Positions 1 through 9,168 of a stretch of DNA of 64,000 nt are shown in pieces. The notes beneath the pieces were generated by a model. That model was not told where the DNA came from, did no database searches, and worked only from the letters and a program-made list of their open reading frames with translations. Position numbers and translations under genes: made by a program. This DNA is from Paracoccaceae bacterium (lineage in GTDB: Bacteria > Pseudomonadota > Alphaproteobacteria > Rhodobacterales > Rhodobacteraceae). The DNA is taken from assembly GCA_024742695.1 (NCBI GenBank), contig JANSXY010000001.1, forward strand, positions 267,200 through 331,199. Reading direction: 5' to 3'. Position 1 is the first letter of the stretch, and every line of letters starts with the position of its first letter.

Positions 1-1884
1 GACGATCAGGCGATCCATCGGCGTGCCCGACGCCAGGTCGTCCAGCACCTCGTCGATCGCCTGCAACTGGTCGTCGGTTTCGGTGTAGGGAAAGCGGGCG
101 CAGAACGCGTCCCACAGCCCCTCGGGCGGGTCCATCACCCGGCCCTTGCGCAGATGCCGTTCCGCGGCGATCCGCATCAGCCGATCGGCGATCTGCCGGA
201 TCCGTTCCTTCAGCTTCGCCTTCTTCGCCTGCCAGGCACCGCCGCCGAGCTTGTCGAGCAGCCCCTCCTCGTGGCCGTAGCGGCTGAGCAGTTCGATGTT
301 TTCCACCGGCAGGAACAGCCGGTCGCCGCCGGCATATTCCAGCCAGACGCATTCATGCGGCGCGCCGAGCGCGGTGATCGTTTCCAGCCCGCGATAGCGG
401 CCGACGCCGTGGTCGACATGCACCACCAGGTCGCCCGGGGACAGCGATTGCGCCTCGGTCAGGAAATTCTCGGCCTTGCGGCGTTTCTTCGGGGCGCGGA
501 TCAGCCGGTCGCCCAGCACGTCCTGCTCGGCGACCACCGTCAGCCGGCCCTCGTCCGACGGGCCCTCGAACCCCGCCTCCAGGGGCCAGACGGCAAGATA
601 GAGCCCGCCGGTGCCCGCGATACCGCGATGATCGGCGATCGCCACCGCCCCGGCCTGGCCCTCGTCTTCCAGAAGGCCCCGGAGACGGTCGCGCGCGCCC
701 TCGGAATAGCTGGCGATCACCACGTTTCCGGCCTTGCGCCGATCCCGAAGATGATCGGCGAGGGCCCCGAAAAGGCTGATCTTTTCGTCCTGGCGCTCCG
801 GTGCGAAATTGCGCCCCACCCGGCCCCCGGCATCGATGGCGCCGGGGCCGGTGGGTTGCGGCAGGGCCACCAGTTGCATCGCCCGGCGGCCCGCCAGCGC
901 CGCGTCCCAGCCCGCGTCGTCGAGGTACAGCAGGCCCGGCGGGCAGGGCTTGTACACCGTATCCAGCCGATCCTTGCGGCGCATCGCCTCGAGCCGCGTG
1001 TCGTACTGGTCCTCGATCCCTTCCCAGCGCGACAGGCGCTGCGGCGTGATCTGGTCGTCGATCAGCACCGCGGCCCCGGGCAGATAGTCGAACAGGGTCT
1101 CCAGCCGGTCGTGAAAGAACGGCAGCCAGTGTTCCATCCCGGCGTGCTTGCGCCCGGCGCTCACCGCCTCGTAAAGCGGGTCGTCGCTGCCCGCCGCGCC
1201 GAATTCCAGCCGGTAGTTCTGCCGGAACCGGGTGATCGCCGCCTCGTCCAGAATCACCTCGGACACCGGCGCGAGATCGACCGCGTGCAGCTTTTCCGTG
1301 GTACGCTGCGTCACCGGGTCGAAGCGCCGCGCCCCGTCCAGCACGTCGCCGAACAGGTCGAGCCTGACCGGCCCGCCCTCGCCCGGCGGATAGATGTCGA
1401 AGATCCCCCCGCGGATCGCGTAGTCGCCCGGTTCGGTCACGGTGGGGGTTTGCGAAAACCCCATGCGGGCCAGGAAGTTGCGCAGCGCGGCTTCGTCCAC
1501 CCGGCCGCCGACGCGGGCGTGGAAGGCGGCGGCGCGCAGAACCTCGCGCGCCGGCACCTTCTGCATCGCCGCCGACAGCGTGGTCAGCAGCACGAAGGGC
1601 CCAGGCACCGCGCCCTGCGCCAGCGCCGCGAGCGTCGCCATCCGGGCCGCGGCGACATCGGGATTGGGCGAGACACGGTCATAGGGCAGGCAATCCCAGG
1701 CCGGGAAGGTCAGCACCACCGCGTCGGGCGCGAAGAACGCCAGCGCGGCGCGCATCGCCGCCATCCGCCTGTCGTCGCGCGCGACATGGATCACCGGCGC
1801 GCCGCGCGCCAGTTCGCGGGCCAGCACCAGCGCATCGAACCCCTCGGGGGCACCGGAACAAAGGATATGGTCGGGGCGAGTCAT
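1..1884 (-). CDS. mfd: Transcription-repair coupling factor Mfd (N-terminal 628 residues, cut by window edge)
   Basis: Reading leftward from an ATG at 1884, the frame is open to the window edge. The N-terminus has the UvrB-like fold region, including FPAWDCLPYDRVSPNP near residue 65. An RNA-polymerase-interacting (CarD-like) domain follows at about residues 485-575, with DLVVHVDHGVGRYRGLE. The window ends just before the expected Walker A motif of the translocase, so roughly the last 500 residues of a usual ~1150-residue Mfd lie outside. The family removes RNA polymerase stalled at DNA lesions and recruits UvrA. The large open frame on the opposite strand is only its GC-rich antisense image. 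Confidence 0.95.
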   Translation of the reverse strand, partial: MTRPDHILCSGAPEGFDALVLARELARGAPVIHVARDDRRMAAMRAALAFFAPDAVVLTFPAWDCLPYDRVSPNPDVAAARMATLAALAQGAVPGPFVLLTTLSAAMQKVPAREVLRAAAFHARVGGRVDEAALRNFLARMGFSQTPTVTEPGDYAIRGGIFDIYPPGEGGPVRLDLFGDVLDGARRFDPVTQRTTEKLHAVDLAPVSEVILDEAAITRFRQNYRLEFGAAGSDDPLYEAVSAGRKHAGMEHWLPFFHDRLETLFDYLPGAAVLIDDQITPQRLSRWEGIEDQYDTRLEAMRRKDRLDTVYKPCPPGLLYLDDAGWDAALAGRRAMQLVALPQPTGPGAIDAGGRVGRNFAPERQDEKISLFGALADHLRDRRKAGNVVIASYSEGARDRLRGLLEDEGQAGAVAIADHRGIAGTGGLYLAVWPLEAGFEGPSDEGRLTVVAEQDVLGDRLIRAPKKRRKAENFLTEAQSLSPGDLVVHVDHGVGRYRGLETITALGAPHECVWLEYAGGDRLFLPVENIELLSRYGHEEGLLDKLGGGAWQAKKAKLKERIRQIADRLMRIAAERHLRKGRVMDPPEGLWDAFCARFPYTETDDQLQAIDEVLDDLASGTPMDRLIV

Positions 1885-1915
1885 CCGCGCTGACCTATCC
1901 GGCCCCGCGGCGTTG

Positions 1916-2443
1916 TCAACCGCCCAGAACCGAGGCCTGGAAGTTCTGCAACATGCCCCAGAGCGCGGTGACGAGGATCGCCAGGAAACCGGTGCCCTGT
2001 ACCCAGCGCCGGTGCCGCACGAGGCGGGCGTAAAGCGGCTCGCCCGTCAGGTCGCCAGCCTCGATCAGCCGCGCGGTCGACAGCGACCAGAGGAACACGA
2101 GGCTCAGCGGAAACAGCAGCAGGAAAAGCGCCTGGCAGAACTGGTGGCCGTAGAAGAAGCCCAGCACCGCCAGCGTCGTGTAGACGAAGAACGCGCCCGC
2201 CACCAGCGCCAGACCCGCCCCCCGGCCGATCCCCAGAAGCCGGTGAACGTTGATCCGGACCATCGCCTCCATGTCGGCCTCGGCCCGGCCGCCGCGCCGC
2301 CGGGCGCGTCCGACCATGTCCCACGGCACGCCGAGAACCCAGTGCGAGGCCGACGACCAGGTGACGGCCAGTGCGATCCAGTACCACACGTTCGAGAACG
2401 ACCTGAGGTCGATCAGCTCCGAAATCGTCTTCACGACCTCCAA
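1916..2443 (-). CDS. Small polytopic membrane protein of the Rhodobacteraceae family labelled 'component of SufBCD complex'
   Basis: A 175-residue protein with four predicted membrane helices (around FSNVWYWIALAVTWSSASHW, the GAGLALVAGAFFVYTTLAVL segment, LFLLLFPLSLVFLW and GFLAILVTALWG). The N-terminal VKTISELIDLRSFSNVWYW resembles a family that rhodobacterial genome annotations often call 'component of SufBCD complex'. I know of no experimental basis for that name, and no suf genes are nearby. The start chosen is a TTG at 2443, preceded by GGCGGAG at suitable spacing; a GTG at 2434 is an alternative. The gene lies just upstream of mfd on the same strand. Function is unknown. Confidence 0.75.
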   Translation of the reverse strand: MEVVKTISELIDLRSFSNVWYWIALAVTWSSASHWVLGVPWDMVGRARRRGGRAEADMEAMVRINVHRLLGIGRGAGLALVAGAFFVYTTLAVLGFFYGHQFCQALFLLLFPLSLVFLWSLSTARLIEAGDLTGEPLYARLVRHRRWVQGTGFLAILVTALWGMLQNFQASVLGG

Positions 2444-2621
2444 ACCATACTCCGCCCATGACCCCTGATCGACCGCGGCGACGATAGGCGCGCGGGCGGC
2501 CGGATGCCAGTGCCAAACCCGTCGCATGCGCGGCTTTTCGGACCGCCGTTTCGCCCTTGTCCGGGGCGGCGTTCCATGCGACCGCTGATGGGAACTGACC
2601 AGCCAAGCCCCGGTGCCCGCC

Positions 2622-3623
2622 ATGATCCCGACCCAAGCCGCCTTCCCCGCCGCCCGTTTCCGCCGCCAGCGCCGCACCGCCGCGTTGCGCGACCTGGCGC
2701 AGGAACACCGGCTGAGCGTGAAGGATCTGATCTGGCCGATCTTTGTGACCGACGTGCCCGGCGCGGATGCCGAGGTGCCCTCGATGCCCGGCGTCACCCG
2801 GCGCACGGTCGACGGCGCGGCGCGGGCCGCCGAAGAGGCCGCGCGGCTGGGGATCCCGGCGATCTGCCTGTTTCCCTACACCGATCCGGCGCTGAAGACC
2901 GAAGCCTGCGAAGAGGCCTGGAACCCCGACAACCTGTCGAACCGCGCGGTCCGGGCGATCAAGGCGGCGGCGCCCGAGATCGCGGTGATGACCGATGTCG
3001 CGCTCGACCCCTACAACGCCAACGGCCATGACGGGCTGGTGAAGGACGGGGTGATCCTGAACGACGAGACCGTCGAGGCGCTGGTGAAGATGGCGCTGGC
3101 GCAGGCCGAGGCCGGGGCCGACATCCTCGGCCCGTCGGACATGATGGATGGCCGGATCGGCGCGATGCGCGCGGCGCTGGAGGCGCAGGGGCATCCCGAC
3201 GTCGCGATCCTCAGCTATGCCGCGAAATACGCCTCGGCCTTCTACGGCCCGTTCCGCGACGCGGTCGGCGCCTCGGGCGCGCTCAAGGGCGACAAGAAGA
3301 CCTACCAGATGAACCCCGGCAATTCCGACGAGGCGGTGCGGCTGGTGGCGCGCGACCTCGCCGAGGGCGCGGACATGGTGATGGTCAAGCCGGGCATGCC
3401 CTATCTCGACATCTGCCGCCGCGTGAAGGACGCCTTCGGCGTTCCGACCTACGCCTACCAGGTGTCGGGCGAATACGCGATGCTGACCGGCGCGATCCGC
3501 AACGGCTGGCTCAGGGACGAGGTGATGCTGGAAAGCCTGCTGGGCTTCAAGCGCGCGGGGTGCGACGGCATCCTGACCTATTTCGCGCCCGAGGCGGCGG
3601 CGGTTCTGGGCCCCGCCGGCTGA
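2622..3623 (+). CDS. hemB: Delta-aminolevulinic acid dehydratase (porphobilinogen synthase)
   Basis: This enzyme condenses two 5-aminolevulinate molecules to porphobilinogen, the second common step of tetrapyrrole synthesis. The protein is 333 residues from the ATG at 2622; a GTG three codons upstream (2613) is also possible. Both Schiff-base lysines are visible: K202 in YAAKYASAFYGPFRDA and K256 in MVMVKPGMPYLD. The segment that carries the zinc-ligand cysteines in zinc-type enzymes reads MTDVALDPYNANGHDG here, with Asp and Ala in place of Cys. This is the metal-independent or magnesium type known from Rhodobacter. It stands alone rather than in a haem operon. Confidence 0.97.
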   Translation: MIPTQAAFPAARFRRQRRTAALRDLAQEHRLSVKDLIWPIFVTDVPGADAEVPSMPGVTRRTVDGAARAAEEAARLGIPAICLFPYTDPALKTEACEEAWNPDNLSNRAVRAIKAAAPEIAVMTDVALDPYNANGHDGLVKDGVILNDETVEALVKMALAQAEAGADILGPSDMMDGRIGAMRAALEAQGHPDVAILSYAAKYASAFYGPFRDAVGASGALKGDKKTYQMNPGNSDEAVRLVARDLAEGADMVMVKPGMPYLDICRRVKDAFGVPTYAYQVSGEYAMLTGAIRNGWLRDEVMLESLLGFKRAGCDGILTYFAPEAAAVLGPAG

Positions 3624-3746
3624 CCGGCAAGGGCTCGCCACCGGGCAGGTCCGACACATGAACTGGGTGACAGCCCCCCGGTTTTCCACTATCCATGGGG
3701 TCAACCCGCCCGGCTGACGGGGCGGGACAGATGGTGGAGCAGGCAT

Positions 3747-4298
3747 ATGACACTTGATCGGCGGCATTTCATGGTCGCGGCGGGCGCGCTGGCGCTGGCG
3801 GGCTGCGCCAACGGCGTGGGCGGCGGCGGCGGCGCCCGGATCGATGCGCGGGTGGATGCGACCCGCGACTACCTGATGGCGAACTACCCCGGCACCCGCG
3901 ACCTGATGCAGAAGGCTTCGGGCGTGCTTTACATGCCGCTGATGACCGAGGCCGGGTTCGGCTTCGGCGGGGCCTACGGGCGCGGCGCGCTCAGGATCGA
4001 CGACGTGACGGTGGATTACTATTCCGCCGCCTCGGCCAGCTTCGGCTTCCAGATCGGCGCGCAGCAATACGCCCATGCGCTGTTCTTCATGACGCCCGAG
4101 GCGCTGGCGGGCTTCCGCGCCTCGCCCGGTTTCGCGGCCGGGGCCGACGTGCGCTATGCCGTGCCCTCGGGCGGCGGCGCGCTGGGCGCGGAAACCACGA
4201 CGGCGCTGGCCCCGGTGATCGCCATCGTCTTCGGCCAGTCCGGCCTGATCGCCGGCGCGACGCTGGAAGGCACGAAGTACACGCGGATCATACCCTGA
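3747..4298 (+). CDS. SYLF/YSC84-family lipoprotein
   Basis: A 183-residue protein starting MTLDRRHFMVAAGALALAGC. It has a short charged N-region, a hydrophobic core and an LAGC lipobox, so it is predicted to be processed by signal peptidase II at Cys20. The rest matches the SYLF (YSC84-related) pattern: a Tyr/Gly-rich region with GVLYMPLMTEAGFGFGGAYG, then YSAASASFGFQIGAQ and a Gly-rich strand segment ending in EGTKYTRIIP. SYLF domains bind lipids in eukaryotes; the bacterial role is not established. It is transcribed alone and is followed by a strong bidirectional terminator. Confidence 0.85.
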   Translation: MTLDRRHFMVAAGALALAGCANGVGGGGGARIDARVDATRDYLMANYPGTRDLMQKASGVLYMPLMTEAGFGFGGAYGRGALRIDDVTVDYYSAASASFGFQIGAQQYAHALFFMTPEALAGFRASPGFAAGADVRYAVPSGGGALGAETTTALAPVIAIVFGQSGLIAGATLEGTKYTRIIP

Positions 4299-4315
4299 CA
4301 CCCGGTGTCGAGACG

Positions 4316-4345
4316 AGAAAGGGGCGCCGCGCGGCGCCCCTTTTC
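4316..4345. terminator. Bidirectional intrinsic terminator between convergent genes
   Basis: A perfect GC-rich stem (GGGGCGCCGC / GCGGCGCCCC, 4321-4340) is flanked by GAAA on the left and TTTTC on the right. It therefore has a T-run on both strands. It lies exactly between the lipoprotein gene (stop 4298) and the leftward dehydrogenase gene (stop 4366). Confidence 0.85.
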
Positions 4346-4365
4346 GTGTCCCGGCAAGGCCGATG

Positions 4366-5238
4366 TCAGCCGAGCGCGCGCAGCCGCTTGATCAGGCTGG
4401 AGGTGTCCCAGCGGCCGCCGCCCAGCTTCTGCACATCCTTGTAGAACTGGTCGACCAGCGCGGTCACCGGCAGGCTGGCCCCGGTCTCGTTCGCCGTCGA
4501 CAGGCAGATGCCGAGATCCTTGCGCATCCAGTCCACCGCGAAGCCGAACTCGTATTCGTCGGCCGCCATCGTCTTGTAGCGGTTCGCCATCTGCCATGAT
4601 CCGGCCGCGCCCTGGCTGATCACCTCGACGACATCCTCGATCGACAGCCCCGCCTTCTCGGCGAAATGCAGCGCCTCCGACAGGCCCTGCACCAGCCCGG
4701 CGATCGCGAGCTGGTTGGCCATCTTGGTCAGCTGGCCCGCGCCGCTGTCGCCCAGCCGGCGGCAGATCTTGGCATAGCCCTGCATCACCGGCTCGACGGC
4801 GGCATACTGCGCCTCGGTTCCGCCGCACATGATCGACAGCTGGCCGTTCTCGGCCCCCGCCTGACCGCCCGACACCGGCGCGTCGACGAAGCCGAGGCCG
4901 GCATCGGCCGCCGCCGCCGCCATCTCGCGCGTGACCTTGGCCGAGACGGTGGTGTGATCGACGAAGATCGCTCCGGCCGACATGCCCGCGAAGGCGCCGT
5001 CCGGCCCGGTGCAGACCGCGCGCAGGTCGTCGTCGTTGCCGACGCAGGCCATCACGAAGTCCTTGCCCGCCGCCGCCTCGCGCGGCGTGGCGGCATGGCT
5101 ACCCCCATGCTGGGCGGCCCAGGCCTCTGCCTTGGCGGCGGTCCGGTTGTAGACCGTCACCTCGTGGCCCTTGGCGGCCAGGTGCCCCGCCATCGGATAC
5201 CCCATCACGCCCAGTCCCAGAAATGCCACCTTGGCCAT
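4366..5238 (-). CDS. NAD(P)-dependent beta-hydroxyacid dehydrogenase (3-hydroxyisobutyrate dehydrogenase family)
   Basis: A 290-residue protein of the 6-phosphogluconate/3-hydroxyisobutyrate dehydrogenase superfamily. The N-terminal Rossmann motif is VAFLGLGVMGYPMAGHL. The substrate-loop signature FVDAPVSGGQAGAENG is present, and the catalytic lysine is in GQLTKMANQ. These enzymes oxidise small beta-hydroxyacids such as 3-hydroxyisobutyrate, tartronate semialdehyde or glyoxylate derivatives. The exact substrate cannot be read from the sequence, and no valine-catabolic genes are nearby. The ATG at 5238 matches the family N-terminus. It is convergent with the SYLF lipoprotein gene across a shared terminator. 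Confidence 0.9.
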   Translation of the reverse strand: MAKVAFLGLGVMGYPMAGHLAAKGHEVTVYNRTAAKAEAWAAQHGGSHAATPREAAAGKDFVMACVGNDDDLRAVCTGPDGAFAGMSAGAIFVDHTTVSAKVTREMAAAAADAGLGFVDAPVSGGQAGAENGQLSIMCGGTEAQYAAVEPVMQGYAKICRRLGDSGAGQLTKMANQLAIAGLVQGLSEALHFAEKAGLSIEDVVEVISQGAAGSWQMANRYKTMAADEYEFGFAVDWMRKDLGICLSTANETGASLPVTALVDQFYKDVQKLGGGRWDTSSLIKRLRALG

Positions 5239-5330
5239 CGCGCCCTCCCACGGTCATTGCGAATTATCCCGTCCTGCCCTAGTTACCCGCCCGGGATACG
5301 CCGTCAACCGCCCTTCGCCCGAGGCCCGTC

Positions 5331-7790
5331 ATGGTCACCGCCTTCCGCTGGCTCTCGCGCATCGTCACCGCGCTTGTCGCGCTGCTGGTGGCCGGGCTGG
5401 CGCTTGTCTACCATTTCGCGGCCGGCTCGCTTCCCGACTACGACGCCACGGCGCGGGTGGACGGGATATCCGCGCCGGTCGAGATCGTGCGCGACACCGC
5501 GAACGTGCCGCATGTCTTCGGCAAAACCGACGCCGACGTGTTCTTCGGCCTCGGTTATGCCCATGCGCAGGATCGGCTGTGGCAGATGATGATGCTGCGG
5601 CGCACCGCGCAGGGCCGGCTGTCGGAACTGTTCGGCGCGCGCACCGTTCGGGTGGACGAACTGATGCGGCGGCTCGATCTTTACGGGCTCGCCGCCCGTT
5701 CGGTCGCCGCGCAGGATGCCGACACCGGCCGCGCGCTGCAGGCCTATGCCGACGGCGTCAACTTCTGGATCGAGACGGTGAACGCCGAGGCGATGGGGCG
5801 CGGCGCGCCGGAATTCTTCCTGTTCCCGGCCACCATCGCCTACTGGCAGCCCGCCGATTCGCTCGCGATCCTGAAGCTGATGGGCATCCGCCTGTCGACG
5901 CATCTGGAGGAAGAGGTGCTGGCCGCCCGCGTCTCGGCCCTGTCGGCGGACTGGGCCACCGACCTATTGCCCGACGTGCCCGGCCCCGGCACCGCCGCAT
6001 TGCCGCCCTATGCGCAACTCGTGCCCGGCATCCGCCCGGACCGGGCCGCGCTGCGCGTCGCCGACGATCCGCTGTCGCCGTTCCCGCGCGCGGGCTTCGG
6101 CGGCGCCTCGAACGCCTGGGCGGCGGCCCCGGCGCGGTCGGCGGCCGGCGGCACGCTGCTGGCCAACGATCCGCACCTTGGGTTTTCCGCGCCCTCGACC
6201 TGGTACCTCGCGCGGCTGGAACTGGCCTCGGGCGGGGTGATCGGCGGCACCCTGCCCGGCGTGCCGCTGGTGCTGGTCGGGCGCAATGCCGATCTCGGCT
6301 GGGGGCTGACCAGCGCCTATCTCGACGATCAGGACGTGTTCATCGAGGAACTGAACCCCGCCGATCCCACCCGCTACCGCACCGCCGCGGGCTGGACGGA
6401 TTTCGAAACCCGCCGGTCGATCATCGAGGTCCGGGATGCCGAGCCGGTGACGATCACCCTGCGCTGGACGCAGAACGGCCCGGTGTTGCCCGGCACGCAT
6501 TACGATCTGGCCTCGGTGACGCCGCCGGGCCATGTCGCGGCGCTGGGCTGGACGCTGCTGGACCCCGCCGACACCTCGGCCAGCGCGGTCCTGGGCGTGA
6601 TGCGTGCGCGCACCCGCGCCGCGGCGATCGCGGCGGGCGAGAAGGTCGTCGCCCCGGCGCAGATGCTGACGCTGGCGGATGCCGAGGGCGTGGCGATGCA
6701 GCTGGTGGGCCGGATGCCGGCGCGCGACCCGGGCCACGAAACCCAGGGCCGGATGCCGGCGCTGGGCTGGAAAGAGGTCAACCGCTGGCAGGGCGCCCTG
6801 CCCTACGAGGCGAACCCGCGGTTCGCCGACCCCGAGGGCGGCATCGTCGGCAACACCAACAACAAGATCGTCGACGCGCCGTTCCCCAACCACGTGTCCT
6901 TCGTCTGGGGCGACAGCGACCGGGTGCAGCGCTGGCGCCGGCTGATGCAGGAACGCGAGGTGCACAGCCGCGAAAGCTTCATCGCTACCCAGCTCGACAT
7001 CGTGTCGCCCACCGCGCGCACGCTTCTGCCGCTGATCGGCGCGGACCTGTGGTTCACCGGTGAGGCGGCGCCCGCCGGCACGCCCGAACGCCGGCGGCAA
7101 CGGGCGCTGGAGCTGCTGGCCGCCTGGGACGGCGAGATGAGCGAACACCTGCCCGAGCCGCTGATCTACGCCGCCTGGGTCCGGGCCCTGCAACAGCGGC
7201 TGATCCGCGACGAGCTTGGCCCGCTGGCCGGGGAATTCTCCAGCCTCCGGCCGCTGTTCCTCGAACGCGTGTTCCGCGATATCGACGGCGCGGCGCGGTG
7301 GTGCGACGTGCTGCAATCCTCGCCGCTGGAAAGCTGTACGGAGATCGCCCAGCTCGCCCTCGACGACGCGCTGGTGGAACTGAGCGACCGGTTCGGCGGC
7401 ACGATCGAAAGCTGGCGCTGGGGCGATGCGCACCAGGCCACCCACGATCACCCGGTGCTGGGCGAGGTGCCGGTGCTGCGCTGGTTCGTCAACATCCGCC
7501 AATCGACCTCGGGCGGCGACAACACGCTGATGCGCGGGCTGACGGCGGGGCGCGGGCCGCACCCGTATCATTCCACCCATGGCGCGGGCTATCGCGGCGT
7601 CTACGATTTCGCCGACCCCGATTCCTCGGTCTTCATCATCTCGACCGGCCAGTCGGGCCACCCGCTCAGCCGGCATTACGACGATCTGTCGGACCTGTGG
7701 CGGCGCGGCGAATACATTCCGATGTCGCTCGACCCCGACCTGGCGCGCGCGGCCTCGGCCGGGATCACCCGGCTGCTGCCGCCCGAGTGA
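5331..7790 (+). CDS. Penicillin-acylase-family N-terminal nucleophile hydrolase
   Basis: An 819-residue Ntn hydrolase. Residues 1-30 form a hydrophobic signal or anchor (IVTALVALLVAGLALVYHF). Next comes the alpha-chain region, with YAHAQDRLWQM typical of penicillin and acyl-homoserine-lactone acylases. The predicted autoproteolysis site is GGASNAW, with the nucleophile Ser260 (codon 6108-6110) beginning the beta chain. Downstream are NDPHLG and GRNADLGWGLT, both family signatures, and HSTHGAGYRGVYDF near the C-terminus. It is probably periplasmic and hydrolyses amide-linked acyl groups. The substrate is unknown and quorum-quenching activity would be speculation. It is monocistronic. Confidence 0.9.
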   Translation: MVTAFRWLSRIVTALVALLVAGLALVYHFAAGSLPDYDATARVDGISAPVEIVRDTANVPHVFGKTDADVFFGLGYAHAQDRLWQMMMLRRTAQGRLSELFGARTVRVDELMRRLDLYGLAARSVAAQDADTGRALQAYADGVNFWIETVNAEAMGRGAPEFFLFPATIAYWQPADSLAILKLMGIRLSTHLEEEVLAARVSALSADWATDLLPDVPGPGTAALPPYAQLVPGIRPDRAALRVADDPLSPFPRAGFGGASNAWAAAPARSAAGGTLLANDPHLGFSAPSTWYLARLELASGGVIGGTLPGVPLVLVGRNADLGWGLTSAYLDDQDVFIEELNPADPTRYRTAAGWTDFETRRSIIEVRDAEPVTITLRWTQNGPVLPGTHYDLASVTPPGHVAALGWTLLDPADTSASAVLGVMRARTRAAAIAAGEKVVAPAQMLTLADAEGVAMQLVGRMPARDPGHETQGRMPALGWKEVNRWQGALPYEANPRFADPEGGIVGNTNNKIVDAPFPNHVSFVWGDSDRVQRWRRLMQEREVHSRESFIATQLDIVSPTARTLLPLIGADLWFTGEAAPAGTPERRRQRALELLAAWDGEMSEHLPEPLIYAAWVRALQQRLIRDELGPLAGEFSSLRPLFLERVFRDIDGAARWCDVLQSSPLESCTEIAQLALDDALVELSDRFGGTIESWRWGDAHQATHDHPVLGEVPVLRWFVNIRQSTSGGDNTLMRGLTAGRGPHPYHSTHGAGYRGVYDFADPDSSVFIISTGQSGHPLSRHYDDLSDLWRRGEYIPMSLDPDLARAASAGITRLLPPE

Positions 7791-7800
7791 TCGCACCGGC

Positions 7801-7866
7801 GCGGGGGGCTGTCTGCCCCCCGGCGGCCTGTGGCCGCTCCCCCCGAGGATATTTGAGGACCAAAAT
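7801..7866. repeat. Dispersed intergenic repeat, copy 1
   Basis: A G-run/C-run hairpin (GGGGGGCTGTCTGCCCCCC), then a second GC-rich arm, then CCCCCCGAGGATATTT and GACCAAAAT. The same element occurs at 45986-46049 with only a few differences. Both copies lie between convergent genes: here the acylase and hflX. This looks like a family of small non-coding extragenic repeats seen in Rhodobacteraceae, possibly serving as terminators. Confidence 0.8.
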
Positions 7867-7876
7867 CGACGCGGGA

Positions 7877-9136
7877 TCAGCCGTCGCCGAGGCGCGCGAA
7901 CCGGGCTTTCTGGCCGTCGGTCCAGCTGACCGTCAGCCGGTGGCCGCCGTCGGTTTCCGTCTCGTCGAGCACCACGCCCTGGTCGTGCAGCCAGGCGCGG
8001 CGCCGGCCCGCGGCGAAGGGCAGGTCGACCACCGCCTCGCTGCGCGCCTCGGCCAGCGCGGCGGCGATCGTCGCGGCCAGCCGGTCGAGCCCGGCGCCGG
8101 TGACGGCGGAGACCGGTTCCACAGCCGGGTTGCGTGCCGCCTGCGCGAGCAGCGCCTCGCGCTCTGGCCCCGGCAGAAGATCGGTCTTGTTCCAGACCTC
8201 GATCCGGGCGACCTCTTCGGCCACCCCGAGACTGTCGAGGATGTCGTGCACGTCGGCGGCCTGTTCCTCGGTTTCCGGGTGCGCGATATCGCGGACATGC
8301 AGGATCAGGTCGGCCTCCAGCACCTCTTCGAGCGTGGCGCGGAACGCCGCGACCAGTTCCGTCGGCAGGTCGGAGATGAAGCCCACGGTGTCCGACAGGA
8401 TCACCTTGCGCCCGTCGGGCAGGACGAGGCCCCGCATCGTCGGGTCGAGCGTGGCGAACAGCATGTCCTTCGCAAGAACCTCGGCCCCGGTCAGCCGGTT
8501 GAACAGCGTCGACTTGCCGGCGTTGGTGTAGCCCACCAGCGCGACCACCGGGAACGGCACCTTGCGGCGTGCGGCGCGATGCAGCTCGCGTGTCTTGACC
8601 ACCCGCGCCAGTTGCCGGCGCAGCCGCACCATCTGTTCGTCGATCGCCCGGCGGTCGGCCTCGATCTGGGTCTCGCCGGGGCCGCCGACGAACCCCAGGC
8701 CGCCGCGCTGGCGCTCCAGGTGGGTCCAGGCGCGCACCAGTCGGGTGCGCTGGTAGCTGAGCGCGGCAAGCTCGACCTGCAGCACGCCTTCGCGGGTGCG
8801 GGCGCGGTCGGCGAAGATTTCGAGGATCAGCCCGGTCCGGTCGAGAAGCTTCAGCCCCCATGCCTTCTCGAGGTTGCGCTGCTGCACCGGGCTCACCGGC
8901 CCGTCGACCAGCACCAGCCCGACCTCCAGCGCCTGAAACCGTTCCTTGAGGTCGTCGACCTTTCCGGTGCCGAACAGCAGGCCCGGATGCGGACGCGCGA
9001 GGCGCACCACGTCGGCGCCGACGACCTCGAGATCGGGGAGCGCCATGGCCAGCGCCACGGCCTCGTCCAGCGCGCGTTCGGGAACGTGGCGGCGATCGCT
9101 GCCCCGGATGTCGGGATGCAGCACGAAGGCCCGCAT
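7877..9136 (-). CDS. hflX: Ribosome-associated GTPase HflX
   Basis: A 419-residue protein. The HflX N-terminal domain carries the glycine-rich linker GGLGFVGGPGETQIEADRR (about residues 145-163). The G domain follows: Walker A GYTNAGKST (202-210), switch II DTVGFI and NKTD. HflX binds ribosomal 50S subunits and rescues or splits stalled ribosomes, notably under heat stress. It lies 32 bp after hfq on the same strand, the classic hfq-hflX pair, and is very probably cotranscribed with it. Its 3' end is convergent with the acylase gene across an extragenic repeat. Confidence 0.97.
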   Translation of the reverse strand: MRAFVLHPDIRGSDRRHVPERALDEAVALAMALPDLEVVGADVVRLARPHPGLLFGTGKVDDLKERFQALEVGLVLVDGPVSPVQQRNLEKAWGLKLLDRTGLILEIFADRARTREGVLQVELAALSYQRTRLVRAWTHLERQRGGLGFVGGPGETQIEADRRAIDEQMVRLRRQLARVVKTRELHRAARRKVPFPVVALVGYTNAGKSTLFNRLTGAEVLAKDMLFATLDPTMRGLVLPDGRKVILSDTVGFISDLPTELVAAFRATLEEVLEADLILHVRDIAHPETEEQAADVHDILDSLGVAEEVARIEVWNKTDLLPGPEREALLAQAARNPAVEPVSAVTGAGLDRLAATIAAALAEARSEAVVDLPFAAGRRRAWLHDQGVVLDETETDGGHRLTVSWTDGQKARFARLGDG

Positions 9137-9168
9137 CGGGCCTGATCCGCCCGGCTTTGTCGGCTCGC

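Noticed and set aside
154..1893. Long open frame on the + strand opposite mfd
   Set aside because: Arg/His/Gln-rich translation with no domain; the reverse strand encodes a clear Mfd. It is an antisense shadow caused by high GC.
5964..8861. 965-codon reverse frame across the acylase and hflX
   Set aside because: It runs antisense to the acylase and out of frame through hflX; no family pattern.
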